DNA from: Marinomonas profundi
GTDB lineage: Bacteria > Pseudomonadota > Gammaproteobacteria > Pseudomonadales > Marinomonadaceae
Direction of reading: 5' to 3'
Assembly: GCF_020694005.1 (NCBI RefSeq)
Contig: NZ_CP073013.1
Location: 1 to 64,000, forward strand
DNA length: 64,000 nucleotides
Under the pieces are notes generated by a model. The model saw only the letters and a list, made by a program, of their open reading frames with translations, made no database searches and had not been told where the DNA came from. Below, piece by piece: positions 51,409 through 63,977 of this stretch. Position 1 is the stretch's first letter, and every line of letters begins with the position of its first letter. The position numbers and the translations under genes were made by a program.

Positions 51409-52632
51409 CTAAACAGACGTTATTTGCTCGTCCAGCTTGTCGATGATGTAGGCACCAATCGGAAAGGCACTGGTCGCCGCTGGAGAAGGTGCATTGCAAA
51501 CATGTAAGGTTCGAGCGCTTTGAACAAAGAGGAAGTCATGCACCAAGCTACCATCCTTCATCACGGCTTGGGCCCGAATGCCCGCAGGATAAGCTTGTAA
51601 GTCTTCTAAGGAAACGAGATCACAATACTTTTGGACTTGCGCTAAATAGCCGGGCTTATACCAAGAATTTTTTGTTTCTATTAAGCCAGTCCGCCAATGA
51701 CTCATCAGTAGCTTCCAAAACCCTGGGAAACGCACCATATCGATAATATCACGCAGATTGATGTTAATGCGGCCATAGCCTTCTCGCTTCCAGCCTTGCA
51801 CAGCATTAGGGCCAACCGTCACTGAGCCATCAATCATGCGAGTCAGATGCACCCCTAAAAAAGGCAAATCAGGATCGGGGATCGGATAAATAAGATGATT
51901 CACTATCTTATTATGCTTTGCTGGTAGCTGATAATATTCACCACGAAAAGGGATGATTTGGAAATCCGTCGGAATGCTCAGCATTTTAGTCAATCGATCG
52001 GCCATCAAGCCGCCACAGCTGACCAAATAAGAAGTACTCACCACATCGTTATTGAGTGTCATGGTAACGCGTTCATGACTTTCATCGAGACCAATCACCT
52101 CGGCACTTAAGCGCAGTTCACCCCCTTTTTGCACAAATAGTTCCGCCAACTTTTGGCAAATCTGCTGGTAGTTAACAATCCCAGTGGACGGAACAAACAA
52201 GGCCGCCACCCCTTTTACATTCGGCTCACGCGCTTTTAATTGAGCTTGGTCCAGCTTATGCACCGCCAAGCCATTATCCTGACAACGCAGGTACAGAGCG
52301 TCCATACGCTCTTTTTCAACGGCGTTCGTGGCAACCAGTAACTTGCCACATTCATCAAACTCAATATCATGTTTGCGACAAAAGTCCTTTGTGGCTTTTG
52401 CACCTCTTTGACAAAAATCCGCTTTAAGGCTGCCCGGCGCATAATACACACCCGCGTGAATCACACCGGAATTATGACCCGTCTGATGCTGCCCTACTGC
52501 GTCTTCTTTCTCGATCAGTAAAATACGATATTTGGGGTAGCGCTGAAGCAACTGCCACGCCGTCGAAAGCCCAACAATACCCGCACCGATTACAGCAATG
52601 TCATAAATAGAGTTTTTTAACGCTTCACTCAT
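51409..52632 (-). CDS. lhgO: L-2-hydroxyglutarate oxidase
   Basis: A 407-residue FAD-dependent oxidoreductase of the DAO superfamily. The FAD fingerprint AVIGAGIVGLSTAW starts near residue 14, with E as the ribose ligand in LLIEKEDAVG. HNSGVIHAGVYY is the LhgO hallmark, and a C-terminal substrate/FAD region VCNAPSPAATSAFPIG closes it. It turns L-2-hydroxyglutarate into 2-oxoglutarate and passes electrons to the membrane quinones. The ATG at 52632 with AGGA 8 bases upstream is used. Confidence 0.9.
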   Translation of the reverse strand: MSEALKNSIYDIAVIGAGIVGLSTAWQLLQRYPKYRILLIEKEDAVGQHQTGHNSGVIHAGVYYAPGSLKADFCQRGAKATKDFCRKHDIEFDECGKLLVATNAVEKERMDALYLRCQDNGLAVHKLDQAQLKAREPNVKGVAALFVPSTGIVNYQQICQKLAELFVQKGGELRLSAEVIGLDESHERVTMTLNNDVVSTSYLVSCGGLMADRLTKMLSIPTDFQIIPFRGEYYQLPAKHNKIVNHLIYPIPDPDLPFLGVHLTRMIDGSVTVGPNAVQGWKREGYGRININLRDIIDMVRFPGFWKLLMSHWRTGLIETKNSWYKPGYLAQVQKYCDLVSLEDLQAYPAGIRAQAVMKDGSLVHDFLFVQSARTLHVCNAPSPAATSAFPIGAYIIDKLDEQITSV

Positions 52633-52718
52633 CACCTCATTCCTTTTTTATTGTTGTTAAAACACATAACAAAATACTATGCGCTAGCGACAAATCATCT
52701 CAAACAATAGAGAGCACT

Positions 52719-52937
52719 TTAATCAAAGCCAAATACTTTTAAGAAGCCTAGCTTATCGGCGCGATAAAACTCAATACATTGCCGACAAACACAAACGCTA
52801 CCTTTTTGCTCAGGTGGAATAAGCGCCACCATGTCGTCAGGCACGATGACATGAAAACACCAACAAGCCTGACTCTCATCAGGTGCACAGTCATCGAGAG
52901 CACAACCATTATCCGTCAAACAAAAAGGACACTTCAT
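52719..52937 (-). CDS. Cysteine-rich CWC family protein
   Basis: A 72-residue zinc-binding protein with cysteines in MKCPFCLTDNGC, ACWC and CVCRQCIEFYR, the CWC pattern. Function unknown, probably a structural zinc protein. The start at 52937 has GGGTG upstream; an ATG four codons earlier lacks one. Confidence 0.75.
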   Translation of the reverse strand: MKCPFCLTDNGCALDDCAPDESQACWCFHVIVPDDMVALIPPEQKGSVCVCRQCIEFYRADKLGFLKVFGFD

Positions 52938-52970
52938 TTTCACACCCATTTACGTAGTGATAACGCAAAA

Positions 52971-52996
52971 AAAATCCCCGCCGCAGCAGGGATTTT
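52971..52996 (-). terminator. Terminator of the suc operon
   Basis: Arms AAAATCCC (52971-52978) and GGGATTTT (52989-52996) with a plus-strand A-run before them, about 30 bases after the sucD stop on the minus strand. Confidence 0.8.
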
Positions 52997-53024
52997 ATAA
53001 TCAGTCACACTTTAAAATACTAGC

Positions 53025-53897
53025 TTACCAGCCAGTAATTTCTTTCAGTGCAGTACCGATGTCCGCTAAAGAGCGAACCGTTTTAACACCAGCGTCTTGT
53101 AATGCTGCGAATTTCTCGTCAGCTGTACCTTTACCGCCAGAAATGATCGCACCAGCGTGACCCATACGCTTACCAGCAGGTGCCGTAACACCAGCAATGT
53201 AAGACACAACAGGTTTCGTCACGTTTGCTTTGATGTAAGCCGCCGCTTCTTCTTCCGCTGTTCCACCAATTTCACCGATCATCACAATCGCTTCTGTTTG
53301 TGGATCGTTTTGGAACATTTCCAATACGTCGATGAAGTTAGTACCTGGGATTGGATCACCACCGATACCGACGCAAGTAGATTGACCAAAACCTGCATCC
53401 GTCGTTTGCTTAACGGCTTCATACGTCAAGGTACCAGAACGCGATACGATACCGACTTTACCTGGCAAATGGATATGACCAGGCATGATACCGATCTTAC
53501 ACTCACCAGGTGTGATAACACCTGGGCAGTTAGGACCGATTAGACGTACGCCTAGCTCGTCACATTTCACTTTGCAGTCAAGCATGTCAAGTGTTGGCAC
53601 GCCTTCAGTGATACAAACGATTAGTTTGATACCAGCATTAGCCGCTTCTAGGATAGAGTCTTTAACGAAAGGCGCTGGAACGTAGATCACAGACGCTTCT
53701 GCACCTGTTTGTTCTACCGCTTCTTTCACTGTGTTAAAAACGGGTAGGCCTAGGTGAGTTTGACCGCCTTTACCAGGTGTCACACCGCCAACCATTTTCG
53801 TTCCGTAAGCAATCGCTTGCTCAGAGTGGAACGTACCTTGTCCGCCAGTGAAACCTTGGCAAATTACTTTCGTATCTTTATTAATTAAAATAGACAT
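53025..53897 (-). CDS. sucD: Succinate-CoA ligase alpha subunit
   Basis: 290 residues, as in E. coli SucD (289). The CoA-binding domain starts [19 protein letters not shown] follows, and the phosphorylated histidine is in [11 protein letters not shown] near residue 246. With SucC it makes ATP or GTP from succinyl-CoA in the TCA cycle. It starts 2 bases after the sucC stop and is the last gene of the operon. Confidence 0.96.
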   Translation of the reverse strand: MSILINKDTKVICQGFTGGQGTFHSEQAIAYGTKMVGGVTPGKGGQTHLGLPVFNTVKEAVEQTGAEASVIYVPAPFVKDSILEAANAGIKLIVCITEGVPTLDMLDCKVKCDELGVRLIGPNCPGVITPGECKIGIMPGHIHLPGKVGIVSRSGTLTYEAVKQTTDAGFGQSTCVGIGGDPIPGTNFIDVLEMFQNDPQTEAIVMIGEIGGTAEEEAAAYIKANVTKPVVSYIAGVTAPAGKRMGHAGAIISGGKGTADEKFAALQDAGVKTVRSLADIGTALKEITGW

Positions 53898-53899
53898 TA

Positions 53900-55066
53900 T
53901 TACTTGCCCTCCGCAGCTTTAACAACTTGCTCAGCGGCGTCTTTCAAGCTAACTGCAGCAATGATATCTAGACCAGAGTTCGCAAGAACTTCACGGCCTA
54001 ACTCAGCATTTGTACCTTCAAGACGAACAACAACAGGCACGTTAACACCGACTTGTTCAACCGCACCGATAATACCTTCAGCGATCATATCGCAACGCAC
54101 GATACCACCGAAGATGTTAACCAATACCGCTTTAACATTGCTGTCAGACAGGATGATTTTGAATGCTTCAGCAACACGTTCTTTTGTTGCACCGCCGCCT
54201 ACGTCTAGGAAGTTAGCCGGTTTGCCACCGTGTAGGTTAACGATGTCCATTGTGCCCATTGCTAAGCCAGCACCGTTTACCATGCAGCCAACGTTACCGT
54301 CTAGCGCTACGTAGTTAAGTTCCCATTTAGCGGCATGTGCTTCACGCTCATCTTCTTGTGATGGATCGTGGAACTCTTGCATTTTCTTCTGACGGTAAAC
54401 CGCGTTGCTGTCGATGCCAATTTTGCCATCTAGACAATGAAGGTTGCCTTCTTCTGTGATAACAAGAGGGTTGATTTCAAGAAGCGCAAAATCGTAGTCG
54501 TGAAACATTTGAGACAAGCCAAGAAACACTTTAGTGAACTGCTTGATTTGCGTTGGGTTAAGACCCAATTTAAAGGCAAGTTCACGTGCTTGGTAAGGCT
54601 GAGCACCTACTAGAGGATCAATGATCGCTTTGTGGATAAGCTCTGGAGTCTCTTCAGCAACTTTCTCAATTTCAACGCCGCCTTCTGTAGACGCCATGAA
54701 AACAACGCGACGAGTAGAACGGTCAACAACCGCACCTAGGTACAATTCGTTGGCGATGTCAGTGCAGGATTCAACAAGAATCTTAGTAACCGGCTGACCT
54801 TTTGCGTCTGTTTGGTAAGTAACAAGGTTTTTACCAATCCAGTTTTGCGTAAACGCAGCCACTTCTTCATAAGAATCAACAAGCTTTACACCGCCCGCTT
54901 TACCGCGACCACCAGCGTGAACCTGAGCTTTAACCACCCACTTGTCACCACCAATTTTCTTCGCTGCTTCAACCGCCGCTTCAGGCGTGTCTACTGCGTA
55001 TCCTGTCGATACTGGCAGGCCATATTCAGCAAAAAGCTGTTTAGCCTGATATTCATGTAAGTTCAT
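53900..55066 (-). CDS. sucC: Succinate-CoA ligase beta subunit
   Basis: 388 residues, the exact E. coli length. The ATP-grasp N-terminus is [26 protein letters not shown] is the nucleotide loop (about residues 52-61), and [10 protein letters not shown] lies in the C-terminal ligase domain. It forms the second subunit of the complex with SucD. The gap to lpdA holds a GC hairpin (55123-55143). Confidence 0.96.
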   Translation of the reverse strand: MNLHEYQAKQLFAEYGLPVSTGYAVDTPEAAVEAAKKIGGDKWVVKAQVHAGGRGKAGGVKLVDSYEEVAAFTQNWIGKNLVTYQTDAKGQPVTKILVESCTDIANELYLGAVVDRSTRRVVFMASTEGGVEIEKVAEETPELIHKAIIDPLVGAQPYQARELAFKLGLNPTQIKQFTKVFLGLSQMFHDYDFALLEINPLVITEEGNLHCLDGKIGIDSNAVYRQKKMQEFHDPSQEDEREAHAAKWELNYVALDGNVGCMVNGAGLAMGTMDIVNLHGGKPANFLDVGGGATKERVAEAFKIILSDSNVKAVLVNIFGGIVRCDMIAEGIIGAVEQVGVNVPVVVRLEGTNAELGREVLANSGLDIIAAVSLKDAAEQVVKAAEGK

Positions 55067-55122
55067 TTGATTCTTCCGCTCATCTGAATGGTTGACATAA
55101 GCTCTGCCCGTTAAGACAGAAA

Positions 55123-55143
55123 TTGCCGGCTCATGGCCGGCAA
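55123..55143 (-). other. GC hairpin between lpdA and sucC
   Basis: Perfect 8-base arms TTGCCGGC (55123-55130) and GCCGGCAA (55136-55143) with a 5-base loop and only a short T stretch on the minus strand. It could be a partial terminator or an RNA-processing element that sets the ratio of lpdA to sucCD. Confidence 0.5.
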
Positions 55144-55155
55144 ATCCAATTTTTA

Positions 55156-56610
<1,455 letters not shown>

Positions 56611-56681
56611 TCAGTCAAGCTGAGCAGCACTTAAGAGTGCCACTCAGCATTCAATTCATACAAATTAATTGGTACGAATAC

Positions 56682-58241
56682 TTAGATTTCAAGTAAAAGA
56701 CGTGCTGGGTCTTCAAGTAGGTCTTTGATCGTTACCAAGAATTGTACGGCTTCTTTGCCGTCAATCATACGGTGATCATAAGACAAGGCCAAATACATCA
56801 TTGGCTGAATCACCACTTGACCATTAACCGCCATTGGACGCTCTTGGATTTTATGCATACCCAAGATACCCGTTTGCGGTGGATTAATGATTGGCGTAGA
56901 CAACAAAGAACCAAAAGTACCACCGTTAGTAATGGTAAAAGTACCACCTTGCATGTCGTCCATACCTAGCTTGCCGTCACGACCACGAAGTGCAAAGTCC
57001 ATGATGGCTGACTCGATGTCCGCAAGGCCCATCGCTTCCGTGTTACGCAATACTGGCACCATCAAACCACGGGCAGTCGAAACCGCCACACCGATATCTT
57101 GGTAACCATGGTAAACCATGTCATTGCCATCGATAGAGGCGTTTACCGCTGGGAAGCGCTTAAGTGCTTCCGTCGCGGCTTTCACGAAGAATGACATAAA
57201 GCCAAGCTTAGTACCGTTATGCGCCTTAATAAATTCGTCTTTGTATTTCTTACGAAGTTCCATGATTGGACCCATGTTCACTTCATTGTAAGTGGTCAAC
57301 AGAGCCGCTGTTTGCTGAGCTTCAACCAAACGTTTTGCGATAGTCGCGCGAAGACGCGTCATTGGAACACGTTTTTCGATGCGACCTTCAGCGCCTAATG
57401 CCGCCATTGGCGCTGCTGCTGCTTTAGGAGCAGGTGCAGAAGCCGCTTTGGCTGGTGCTGCAGCGGCAGGAGCCGATGATTTTGCTTTAACCGCCGCGTC
57501 AACGTCTTCTTTAGTAATACGACCGCCCTTACCGGTGCCTTTAACTTGAGCAACCGTTAGACCCGCTTCAGAAAGCGCTTTACGAGCAGCAGGACCTGCA
57601 ACACCATCTTCATCGCCACCAGCAGTAGAAGCCGCCGCTGCCTGAGCAGGTGCCGCTTCAGCGCCAGATGCGCCAACCAAGAAGTTAGCAAGTACTTCAT
57701 CACTAAGAACGGTATCACCTTCATTTTTCAAGATATCACCAATCACACCATCAGCAGGTGCAACCACTTCTAGGACCACTTTATCGGTTTCGATATCAAC
57801 AATATGGTCATCACGCAAACAGGCTTCACCTGGTTGTTTGTACCAAGTTGCAACCGTACCGTCTGCAACAGACTCCGGAAAAGTCGGCGCCTTGATCTGA
57901 ACGCTTTCTTTTGCAGCAGCAGCGGGTGCCGCAGCTTTCGCCGCTGGAGCCGGTGCTTTATCAGCCGCTGGAGCCGACGCTTTATCAGTCGCTGACGCGA
58001 CAGCACCAGATTCAAAAACAGCCAATACTTCATCGCTCAATACGATATCGCCTTCCGCTTTTAAAATTTCTTTTAATACACCATCAGCAGGCGCAACCAC
58101 TTCTAAGACAACTTTATCTGTCTCGATGTCGACAATATGCTCATCGCGTGCACAGGCTTCGCCTGGCTGCTTATACCAAGTAGCAACGGTGCCGTCGGCT
58201 ACGGATTCTGGAAAAGTAGGTGCTTTAATTTCAATGCTCAT
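56682..58241 (-). CDS. sucB: Dihydrolipoyl succinyltransferase (E2) with two lipoyl domains
   Basis: 519 residues, over 100 more than E. coli SucB (405), because the lipoyl domain is doubled. Domain 1 (about 3-77) carries K43 and domain 2 (about 115-190) K154, both in [11 protein letters not shown]. An alanine/proline-rich linker separates them. The E1/E3-binding domain (about 211-248, [13 protein letters not shown]) and the catalytic core end with [11 protein letters not shown]. The two lipoyl copies are nearly the same protein but differ at many codon third positions, so both are maintained by selection. Confidence 0.94.
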   Translation of the reverse strand: MSIEIKAPTFPESVADGTVATWYKQPGEACARDEHIVDIETDKVVLEVVAPADGVLKEILKAEGDIVLSDEVLAVFESGAVASATDKASAPAADKAPAPAAKAAAPAAAAKESVQIKAPTFPESVADGTVATWYKQPGEACLRDDHIVDIETDKVVLEVVAPADGVIGDILKNEGDTVLSDEVLANFLVGASGAEAAPAQAAAASTAGGDEDGVAGPAARKALSEAGLTVAQVKGTGKGGRITKEDVDAAVKAKSSAPAAAAPAKAASAPAPKAAAAPMAALGAEGRIEKRVPMTRLRATIAKRLVEAQQTAALLTTYNEVNMGPIMELRKKYKDEFIKAHNGTKLGFMSFFVKAATEALKRFPAVNASIDGNDMVYHGYQDIGVAVSTARGLMVPVLRNTEAMGLADIESAIMDFALRGRDGKLGMDDMQGGTFTITNGGTFGSLLSTPIINPPQTGILGMHKIQERPMAVNGQVVIQPMMYLALSYDHRMIDGKEAVQFLVTIKDLLEDPARLLLEI

Positions 58242-58274
58242 TTTATACCCTTATCTCTCTGACAGGCTATGGTA

Positions 58275-61112
58275 CTAACCAACTAGTGCGTCGTTGACCA
58301 GCGCTTCTTGTTCTTCAACATGGATAGACATGTAACCAGCCGCTGGTGCAGCAGACGAAATTCGACCTGCAAAGCGGATTTTCAATTCTGGGTACAGTTT
58401 TTCCAATACTCGGTTCATCCGGTGACGGTTAGCATGCCAAGCGCCTTGGTTTTTCGGCTCTTCTTGACACCAAACCAAACTCTCAACATGTTTGTACTGC
58501 TCCAACACAGACTCAAGGTCAGCGTATGGGAACGGATACAATTGCTCCAAACGAATCACCGCAACATCGTCTTTTTGCAGTTCTTCACGACGGTTAATCA
58601 AGTCGTAATACACTTTACCGCTACACAGAACAAGGCGTTTCACCTTGTCTGCGGTAACTGTTTCGACAGATTCTGGCAATACCGTTTTGAAGCTTCCTTC
58701 CGCCAAATCTTCTAATGTCGAAATTGCTTGCTTATGACGCAACAAGCTCTTAGGTGACATGATGATAAGCGGACGACGCATAGGTCGAATCGCTTGACGA
58801 CGAATAATATGGAAAATTTGCGACGGCGTTGTCGGAACACAGACCTGAATATTAAATTCAGCACAAAGCTGCAAGAAGCGCTCTAGTCGTGCTGATGAAT
58901 GCTCAGGACCTTGACCTTCATAACCATGTGGCAACAACATAGTCAAACCACATAAGCGGCCCCATTTGTGCTCACCACTGGTGATAAATTGGTCAATAAC
59001 AACCTGCGCACCGTTAGCGAAGTCACCAAATTGCGCCTCCCAAATGACCAAGCCCTTAGGTGAGGTACTCGCATAGCCATACTCAAACGCTAATACCGCT
59101 TCCTCTGAAAGGTAAGAGTCGTACAGATCCAGAGTTGGCTGGTCTTCAGACAAATGTTTCAGCGGAATATAAGTACTGCCATCTTTTTGACTGTGAATGA
59201 CCGCATGTCGATGAGAGAAGGTACCACGACCAGAATCCTGACCCGTAATACGAATCGGGTAGTCTTGCTCCAACAAGGTGGCAAATGCCAACGTTTCGGC
59301 GTAGCCCCAGTTTAGAGGTAACGCGCCCGCTGTCATTTTGTCACGATCCTGATAAATCTTCTGAACCTGACGCTGAACCACTATGCCATCTGGAATGCTG
59401 GTTAGCTTTTTAGCCACTTCCTGCAATTTAGACAAAGGATAGGTGGTATCACCCGCGTCCGTCCATTCGACGCCCAAATAGGGCTTCCAATCAACAAACG
59501 ATCCCGTTTGAGATTCGAGCACCAGACTTTTCGCAACATGACGAGCATTATCTAAATCTTCACGATTTTCACTGACCATTTGGTCTGATTTTTCTTGCGT
59601 GACAACCGATTCCGCCACTAAGCGCTCTGAATAAAGAGTACGCGTCGTTTTCAGATTATTAATGATGCTATACATCAACGGCTGAGTACCAGAAGGCTCG
59701 TCTGTTTCATTGTGTCCACGGCGACGATAACAAACCATGTCAATCACAACATCACGGCCAAACTCGTAACGGTAATCCAGTGCCAACTGAGTAACGAACA
59801 GTACCGCTTCTGGATCATCACCATTAACGTGGAAAATAGGCGCTTGAATGATTTTAGCAACATCCGTTGCGTACTCAGTAGAACGCGAATCTTCTTGGCG
59901 GTTAGTGGTAAAGCCCACTTGGTTATTGATGACGATATGAACCGTACCACCAGTGCGGTAGGCACGAGTCTGAGACATCTGGAATGTCTCCATTACCACG
60001 CCTTGACCTGCAAAAGCAGCATCACCATGAATCGAGATAGGTACGACGGTTTTCCCCGTTGTGTCCTGACGACGATCCTGACGAGCACGAACCGAACCTT
60101 CAACAACCGGAGAAACGATCTCCAAATGCGATGGGTTAAAAGACAGAGCAATATGAACTTCTCCGCCAGCCGTCATCACATTGGAAGAAAAACCTTGGTG
60201 ATACTTAACGTCACCGGAGGTATTGACGAGTTTTTTACCTTCAAATTCGTCAAACAAATCTTTCGGGTTTTTTCCTAGCGTATTGACCAATACGTTAAGA
60301 CGACCACGGTGAGCCATGCCAATCACAACTTCTTTCGCACCCAGTGCGCCAGAACGTTGAATCAACTCATTCACCATCGGAATTAAGCTCTCGGCACCTT
60401 CAAGACCAAAGCGCTTCGCACCAGGGTAACGGCTTGCTAAATATTTTTCCAAGCCTTCTGCTGCAGTCAAACGCTCTAGTAAACTTTCGCGAGTTTCTTG
60501 AGAGTATTCTGGATGAGAACGAACAGACTCGACACGCTGCTGAAGCCATGCTTTCTCTTGCGTATCAACAATGTGCATAAACTCATAACCAATGCTGCCG
60601 CAATAGGTTTTGTCAAGTTCAGCAACGATTTCACTTAACTTTAATGCGTCTTTGTTAAAAAACAAAGAACCGACATTGAATGTCGTATCTAAATCCGCAC
60701 CCGTTAAATGATGATAACCAATATCAAGGTCGGCGACTTTCTCACGCTTTTGCAATCCAAGCGGGTCAAGTGTTGCATGTTGATGCCCACGCACACGATA
60801 GGCATTAATTAATTGCAAAACATTGATCTGTTTCTGTTCATGGTCAGAACCGACAACCGGACCTGAAGACACAGGCAAGGAGCGGAATTTATTCTTACCT
60901 ATTTCGAGAAACTGCTCTTGAATCACAGAATGAGGAAGATCCGTTGATTGCGCTTCGCTTACACGAGGCAATTGATCAAAACATTTACGCCACTCTTCCG
61001 ACACTGAGTTCGGGTCGACGAGGTAGCTTTCAAACAACCCTTCAACATATTCCAGGTTTCCACCTGAAAAGTGAGAGGTGCTCCACAGCAACTCCATTAA
61101 ACTTTCGTGCAT
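58275..61112 (-). CDS. sucA: 2-oxoglutarate dehydrogenase E1
   Basis: 945 residues, as expected for SucA. The conserved N-terminal segment YVEGLFESYLVDPNSVSEEW (close to the E2-binding arm) is followed by the thiamine diphosphate site (GDAAFAGQGVV and VINNQVGFTT, about residues 360-405) and the C-terminal LLPHGYEGQGPEHSSAR. It starts the oxidative decarboxylation of 2-oxoglutarate. An AGGG ribosome site lies 9 bases before the ATG. It is the first gene of the suc transcript, with a compact GC palindrome in its leader. Confidence 0.96.
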   Translation of the reverse strand: MHESLMELLWSTSHFSGGNLEYVEGLFESYLVDPNSVSEEWRKCFDQLPRVSEAQSTDLPHSVIQEQFLEIGKNKFRSLPVSSGPVVGSDHEQKQINVLQLINAYRVRGHQHATLDPLGLQKREKVADLDIGYHHLTGADLDTTFNVGSLFFNKDALKLSEIVAELDKTYCGSIGYEFMHIVDTQEKAWLQQRVESVRSHPEYSQETRESLLERLTAAEGLEKYLASRYPGAKRFGLEGAESLIPMVNELIQRSGALGAKEVVIGMAHRGRLNVLVNTLGKNPKDLFDEFEGKKLVNTSGDVKYHQGFSSNVMTAGGEVHIALSFNPSHLEIVSPVVEGSVRARQDRRQDTTGKTVVPISIHGDAAFAGQGVVMETFQMSQTRAYRTGGTVHIVINNQVGFTTNRQEDSRSTEYATDVAKIIQAPIFHVNGDDPEAVLFVTQLALDYRYEFGRDVVIDMVCYRRRGHNETDEPSGTQPLMYSIINNLKTTRTLYSERLVAESVVTQEKSDQMVSENREDLDNARHVAKSLVLESQTGSFVDWKPYLGVEWTDAGDTTYPLSKLQEVAKKLTSIPDGIVVQRQVQKIYQDRDKMTAGALPLNWGYAETLAFATLLEQDYPIRITGQDSGRGTFSHRHAVIHSQKDGSTYIPLKHLSEDQPTLDLYDSYLSEEAVLAFEYGYASTSPKGLVIWEAQFGDFANGAQVVIDQFITSGEHKWGRLCGLTMLLPHGYEGQGPEHSSARLERFLQLCAEFNIQVCVPTTPSQIFHIIRRQAIRPMRRPLIIMSPKSLLRHKQAISTLEDLAEGSFKTVLPESVETVTADKVKRLVLCSGKVYYDLINRREELQKDDVAVIRLEQLYPFPYADLESVLEQYKHVESLVWCQEEPKNQGAWHANRHRMNRVLEKLYPELKIRFAGRISSAAPAAGYMSIHVEEQEALVNDALVG

Positions 61113-61484
61113 TCTCGATCACCCTTATGTTCGAGCCAGCTACCGGGGTCCCGGTATCAATCTATAGTAAGACCGATCATTTTATCAGGCCCGTAAGGCT
61201 ATTAAAGCCTCGATTTTTTGTTTATTTCCAGCTACTTTCGCCCTTTCACGTTCAATACTAAGTCACTAAATATGCTTTATTTAAGCAATAAAACACACTG
61301 AATCCATAATCACAATGTTAGTCACTTTTCTTAGCACATCCCTGTTCGTGAAGATCGAATTTTAAATTCTTTTCATTGCATCCTCTAGATTAGAATATGC
61401 AAAAACGGCGGCATTGAATCACATTCAAGCCGCCTTTTTCTCGTGGTCACATTAAAACAGCACAAAAGACCACTTTAGGCATTG
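61113..61484. other. Region between sdhB and sucA
   Basis: About 370 bases holding the sdh terminator (61401-61439), an AT-rich stretch that should contain the sucA promoter, and a GC palindrome (arms TACCGGG 61141-61147 and CCCGGTA 61150-61156) some 30-45 bases before the sucA start. No ORF is credible. Confidence 0.6.
61401..61439 (-). terminator. Bidirectional terminator after sdhB
   Basis: GGCGGC (61407-61412) and GCCGCC (61429-61434) extended by a TTGAA/TTCAA stem with one bulge. A5 precedes and T5 follows, so it can work for the minus-strand sdh transcript. Confidence 0.85.
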
Positions 61485-62189
61485 TTAGGTCGCTCTCTGC
61501 AAAAGCATCGTACGAATATTACCAATGGCCTTAGTCGGATTTAACCCTTTAGGACAAACATTTACACAGTTCATGATACCGTGGCAACGGAACACACTGA
61601 ACGGATCATCTAAATCACTTAGACGCTCTTGTGTGGCTGTATCTCGGCTGTCTGCTAAAAAGCGATAAGCCTGCAATAAGCCAGATGGCCCAACAAACTT
61701 ATCTGGGTTCCACCAGAAAGACGGGCAAGCCGTTGAACAGCAAGCACACAAGATACATTCATAAAGGCCGTCAAGCTTTTCACGCTCTTCAGGGCTTTGC
61801 AAGCGTTCAATGGCTGGTGCCGGTGTATCATTAAGCAAATAAGGACGAATTTTTTCGTACTGCTTATAGAATTGCCCCATATCCACCACAAGGTCACGAA
61901 CCACAGGCAAACCAGGCAGTGGACGCAATACCAACTTACCTTTTTTAACCGCTTCAGAAACCGGTGTAATACACGCCAAACCATTCTTACCAGACATATT
62001 CATACCATCGGAACCACACACGCCTTCACGGCATGAGCGACGGTACGAAATACTAGGGTCTTGAGCCTTCAATAAGTTCAACACATCAAGCACCATCAAG
62101 TCTTTACCTTCTGGCAACTCAATTTCATAATCCTGCATGTAAGGAGCGTCGTCCTTCTCAGGATTGTAGCGATAAATACTAACCAACAT
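61485..62189 (-). CDS. sdhB: Succinate dehydrogenase iron-sulfur subunit
   Basis: 234 residues. The [2Fe-2S] ligands are in RRSCREGVCGSDGMN with the following cysteine in LAC, and the [4Fe-4S] and [3Fe-4S] ligands are in CILCACCSTACP, FRCHGIMNCVNVCPKGLNP. I prefer the ATG at 62189 (MLVSIYRYNP): AAGGAG stands 8 bases before it, whereas the ATG two codons earlier would have only a 2-base spacing. It lies 12 bases after sdhA. Confidence 0.96.
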   Translation of the reverse strand: MLVSIYRYNPEKDDAPYMQDYEIELPEGKDLMVLDVLNLLKAQDPSISYRRSCREGVCGSDGMNMSGKNGLACITPVSEAVKKGKLVLRPLPGLPVVRDLVVDMGQFYKQYEKIRPYLLNDTPAPAIERLQSPEEREKLDGLYECILCACCSTACPSFWWNPDKFVGPSGLLQAYRFLADSRDTATQERLSDLDDPFSVFRCHGIMNCVNVCPKGLNPTKAIGNIRTMLLQRAT

Positions 62190-62201
62190 TGACATAACTC
62201 C

Positions 62202-63974
62202 TTAGTATGAACGAATCTTAGGTGGGAAAGCTTCCATTGTTTTTGGCGCAAAGTTTACATCACGCTTGGTCACTCTCTTATCCGCTGGGTGGAACAAAGA
62301 ATGTTTCAACCAGTTTTCATCGTCACGTTCAGTAAAGTCATTACGGGCGTGAGCACCACGACTTTCTTTGCGGAATTCAGCCGGAATGGCTGTCGCTTCA
62401 GCAACCTCTAATAGATTCTCAAGCTCAAGTGCTTCGATACGAGCCGTGTTAAACGCCTGACTCTTATCTTCAAGATGCAAGTTCTCAACGCGAGCACGAA
62501 TATCTTTCAGCTGCGCCAAACCTTTTTGCATTGCCTCGCCATCGCGGAACACACCAAAGTAAAGCTGCATAACACGCTGTAGATCAGCACGGACAGCAGC
62601 CACACTCTCACCACCTGTCGTGTTATTAAGGCGATTCAAACGCAACAGCGCCTTCTCAACATTGGTGTCATCGGCATCCAATGACTCAAAACCTTCATCC
62701 AATGATTTTTTAACTTGCAAACCAACGGCACGACCAAACACAACCAAGTCAAGCAATGAGTTACCACCAAGGCGGTTAGCTCCGTGTACAGACACACAAG
62801 CCGCTTCGCCACAGGCATACAAGCCATCGATAACGCTGTCTTCACCCGCTGTGTTTTGCTTAAGCGCTTGACCACCAATATTGGTTGGAATGCCGCCCAT
62901 CATATAATGACAAGTTGGCACAACCGGAATCGGCTCTTTTACTGGGTCAACGTGTGCAAAAGTACGTGAAAGCTCAAGAATACCAGGCAGACGCTTGTTT
63001 AACGTCTCTTCACCCAAGTGATCCAATTTAAGCAATACGTGGTCGCCATCAGGGCCACAACCGCGACCTTCCAATATCTCAAGAACCATTGAACGAGCAA
63101 CCACGTCACGACCCGCAAGGTCTTTCGCGTTAGGGGCATAACGCTCCATAAAGCGCTCGCCGTCTTTGTTTATCAGATAACCACCTTCACCACGACAACC
63201 TTCCGTTACGAGCGTACCCGCACCGTAGATACCCGTTGGGTGAAATTGCCACATTTCCATATCTTGCATCGGAAAACCAGCGCGCAACGCCATACCAACA
63301 CCGTCGCCAGTATTGATGTGAGCATTGGTAGTTGATTGGAAAATACGACCTGCGCCACCCGTAGCAATCACGGTTGCCTTAGCTTTAAGGTAAACTGTTT
63401 CACCGCTTTCGATACAGATTGCGATAACACCCACCACCGCATCTTCATTGTTCTTCACCAGATCCGTTGCGTACCACTCATTAAAGAAAGTGGTGCCGCC
63501 TTTAAGGTTACCTTGATAAAGCGTGTGTAGCAGAGCGTGACCTGTTCGGTCAGCTGCGGCACAAGTACGAGCGGCCTGACCACCTTTACCAAAGTCTTTA
63601 GACTGTCCACCAAATGGACGCTGGTAAATACGGCCCTGCTCGGTACGAGAAAACGGCAAGCCCATATGCTCAAGTTCAAAAACGGCTTGAGGGCCAACAG
63701 AACACATGTATTCAATCGCGTCTTGGTCACCAATATAATCCGACCCTTTAACCGTGTCGTACATGTGCCAGCGCCAATCATCATTTGGATCATCACTTGC
63801 AATAGCGCAAGTAATACCGCCTTGAGCAGACACAGTGTGAGAACGGGTCGGAAATACTTTCGTAACACATGCAGTATTCAAACCAGACTCAGTCAACTGA
63901 AGCGCAGCACGCATACCAGCGCCACCACCACCGATAACAATGGCATCAAAAGAAATCGTACGGATATTTGCCAT
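62202..63974 (-). CDS. sdhA: Succinate dehydrogenase flavoprotein subunit
   Basis: 590 residues. The FAD motif [17 protein letters not shown] is at the start, the histidine that holds FAD covalently is in [11 protein letters not shown] (about residue 45), and the substrate-binding HPTGIYGAG and the catalytic arginine region follow. It oxidises succinate and feeds electrons through SdhB and SdhCD to quinone. It starts 3 bases after the sdhD stop. Confidence 0.97.
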   Translation of the reverse strand: MANIRTISFDAIVIGGGGAGMRAALQLTESGLNTACVTKVFPTRSHTVSAQGGITCAIASDDPNDDWRWHMYDTVKGSDYIGDQDAIEYMCSVGPQAVFELEHMGLPFSRTEQGRIYQRPFGGQSKDFGKGGQAARTCAAADRTGHALLHTLYQGNLKGGTTFFNEWYATDLVKNNEDAVVGVIAICIESGETVYLKAKATVIATGGAGRIFQSTTNAHINTGDGVGMALRAGFPMQDMEMWQFHPTGIYGAGTLVTEGCRGEGGYLINKDGERFMERYAPNAKDLAGRDVVARSMVLEILEGRGCGPDGDHVLLKLDHLGEETLNKRLPGILELSRTFAHVDPVKEPIPVVPTCHYMMGGIPTNIGGQALKQNTAGEDSVIDGLYACGEAACVSVHGANRLGGNSLLDLVVFGRAVGLQVKKSLDEGFESLDADDTNVEKALLRLNRLNNTTGGESVAAVRADLQRVMQLYFGVFRDGEAMQKGLAQLKDIRARVENLHLEDKSQAFNTARIEALELENLLEVAEATAIPAEFRKESRGAHARNDFTERDDENWLKHSLFHPADKRVTKRDVNFAPKTMEAFPPKIRSY

Positions 63975-63977
63975 TAC

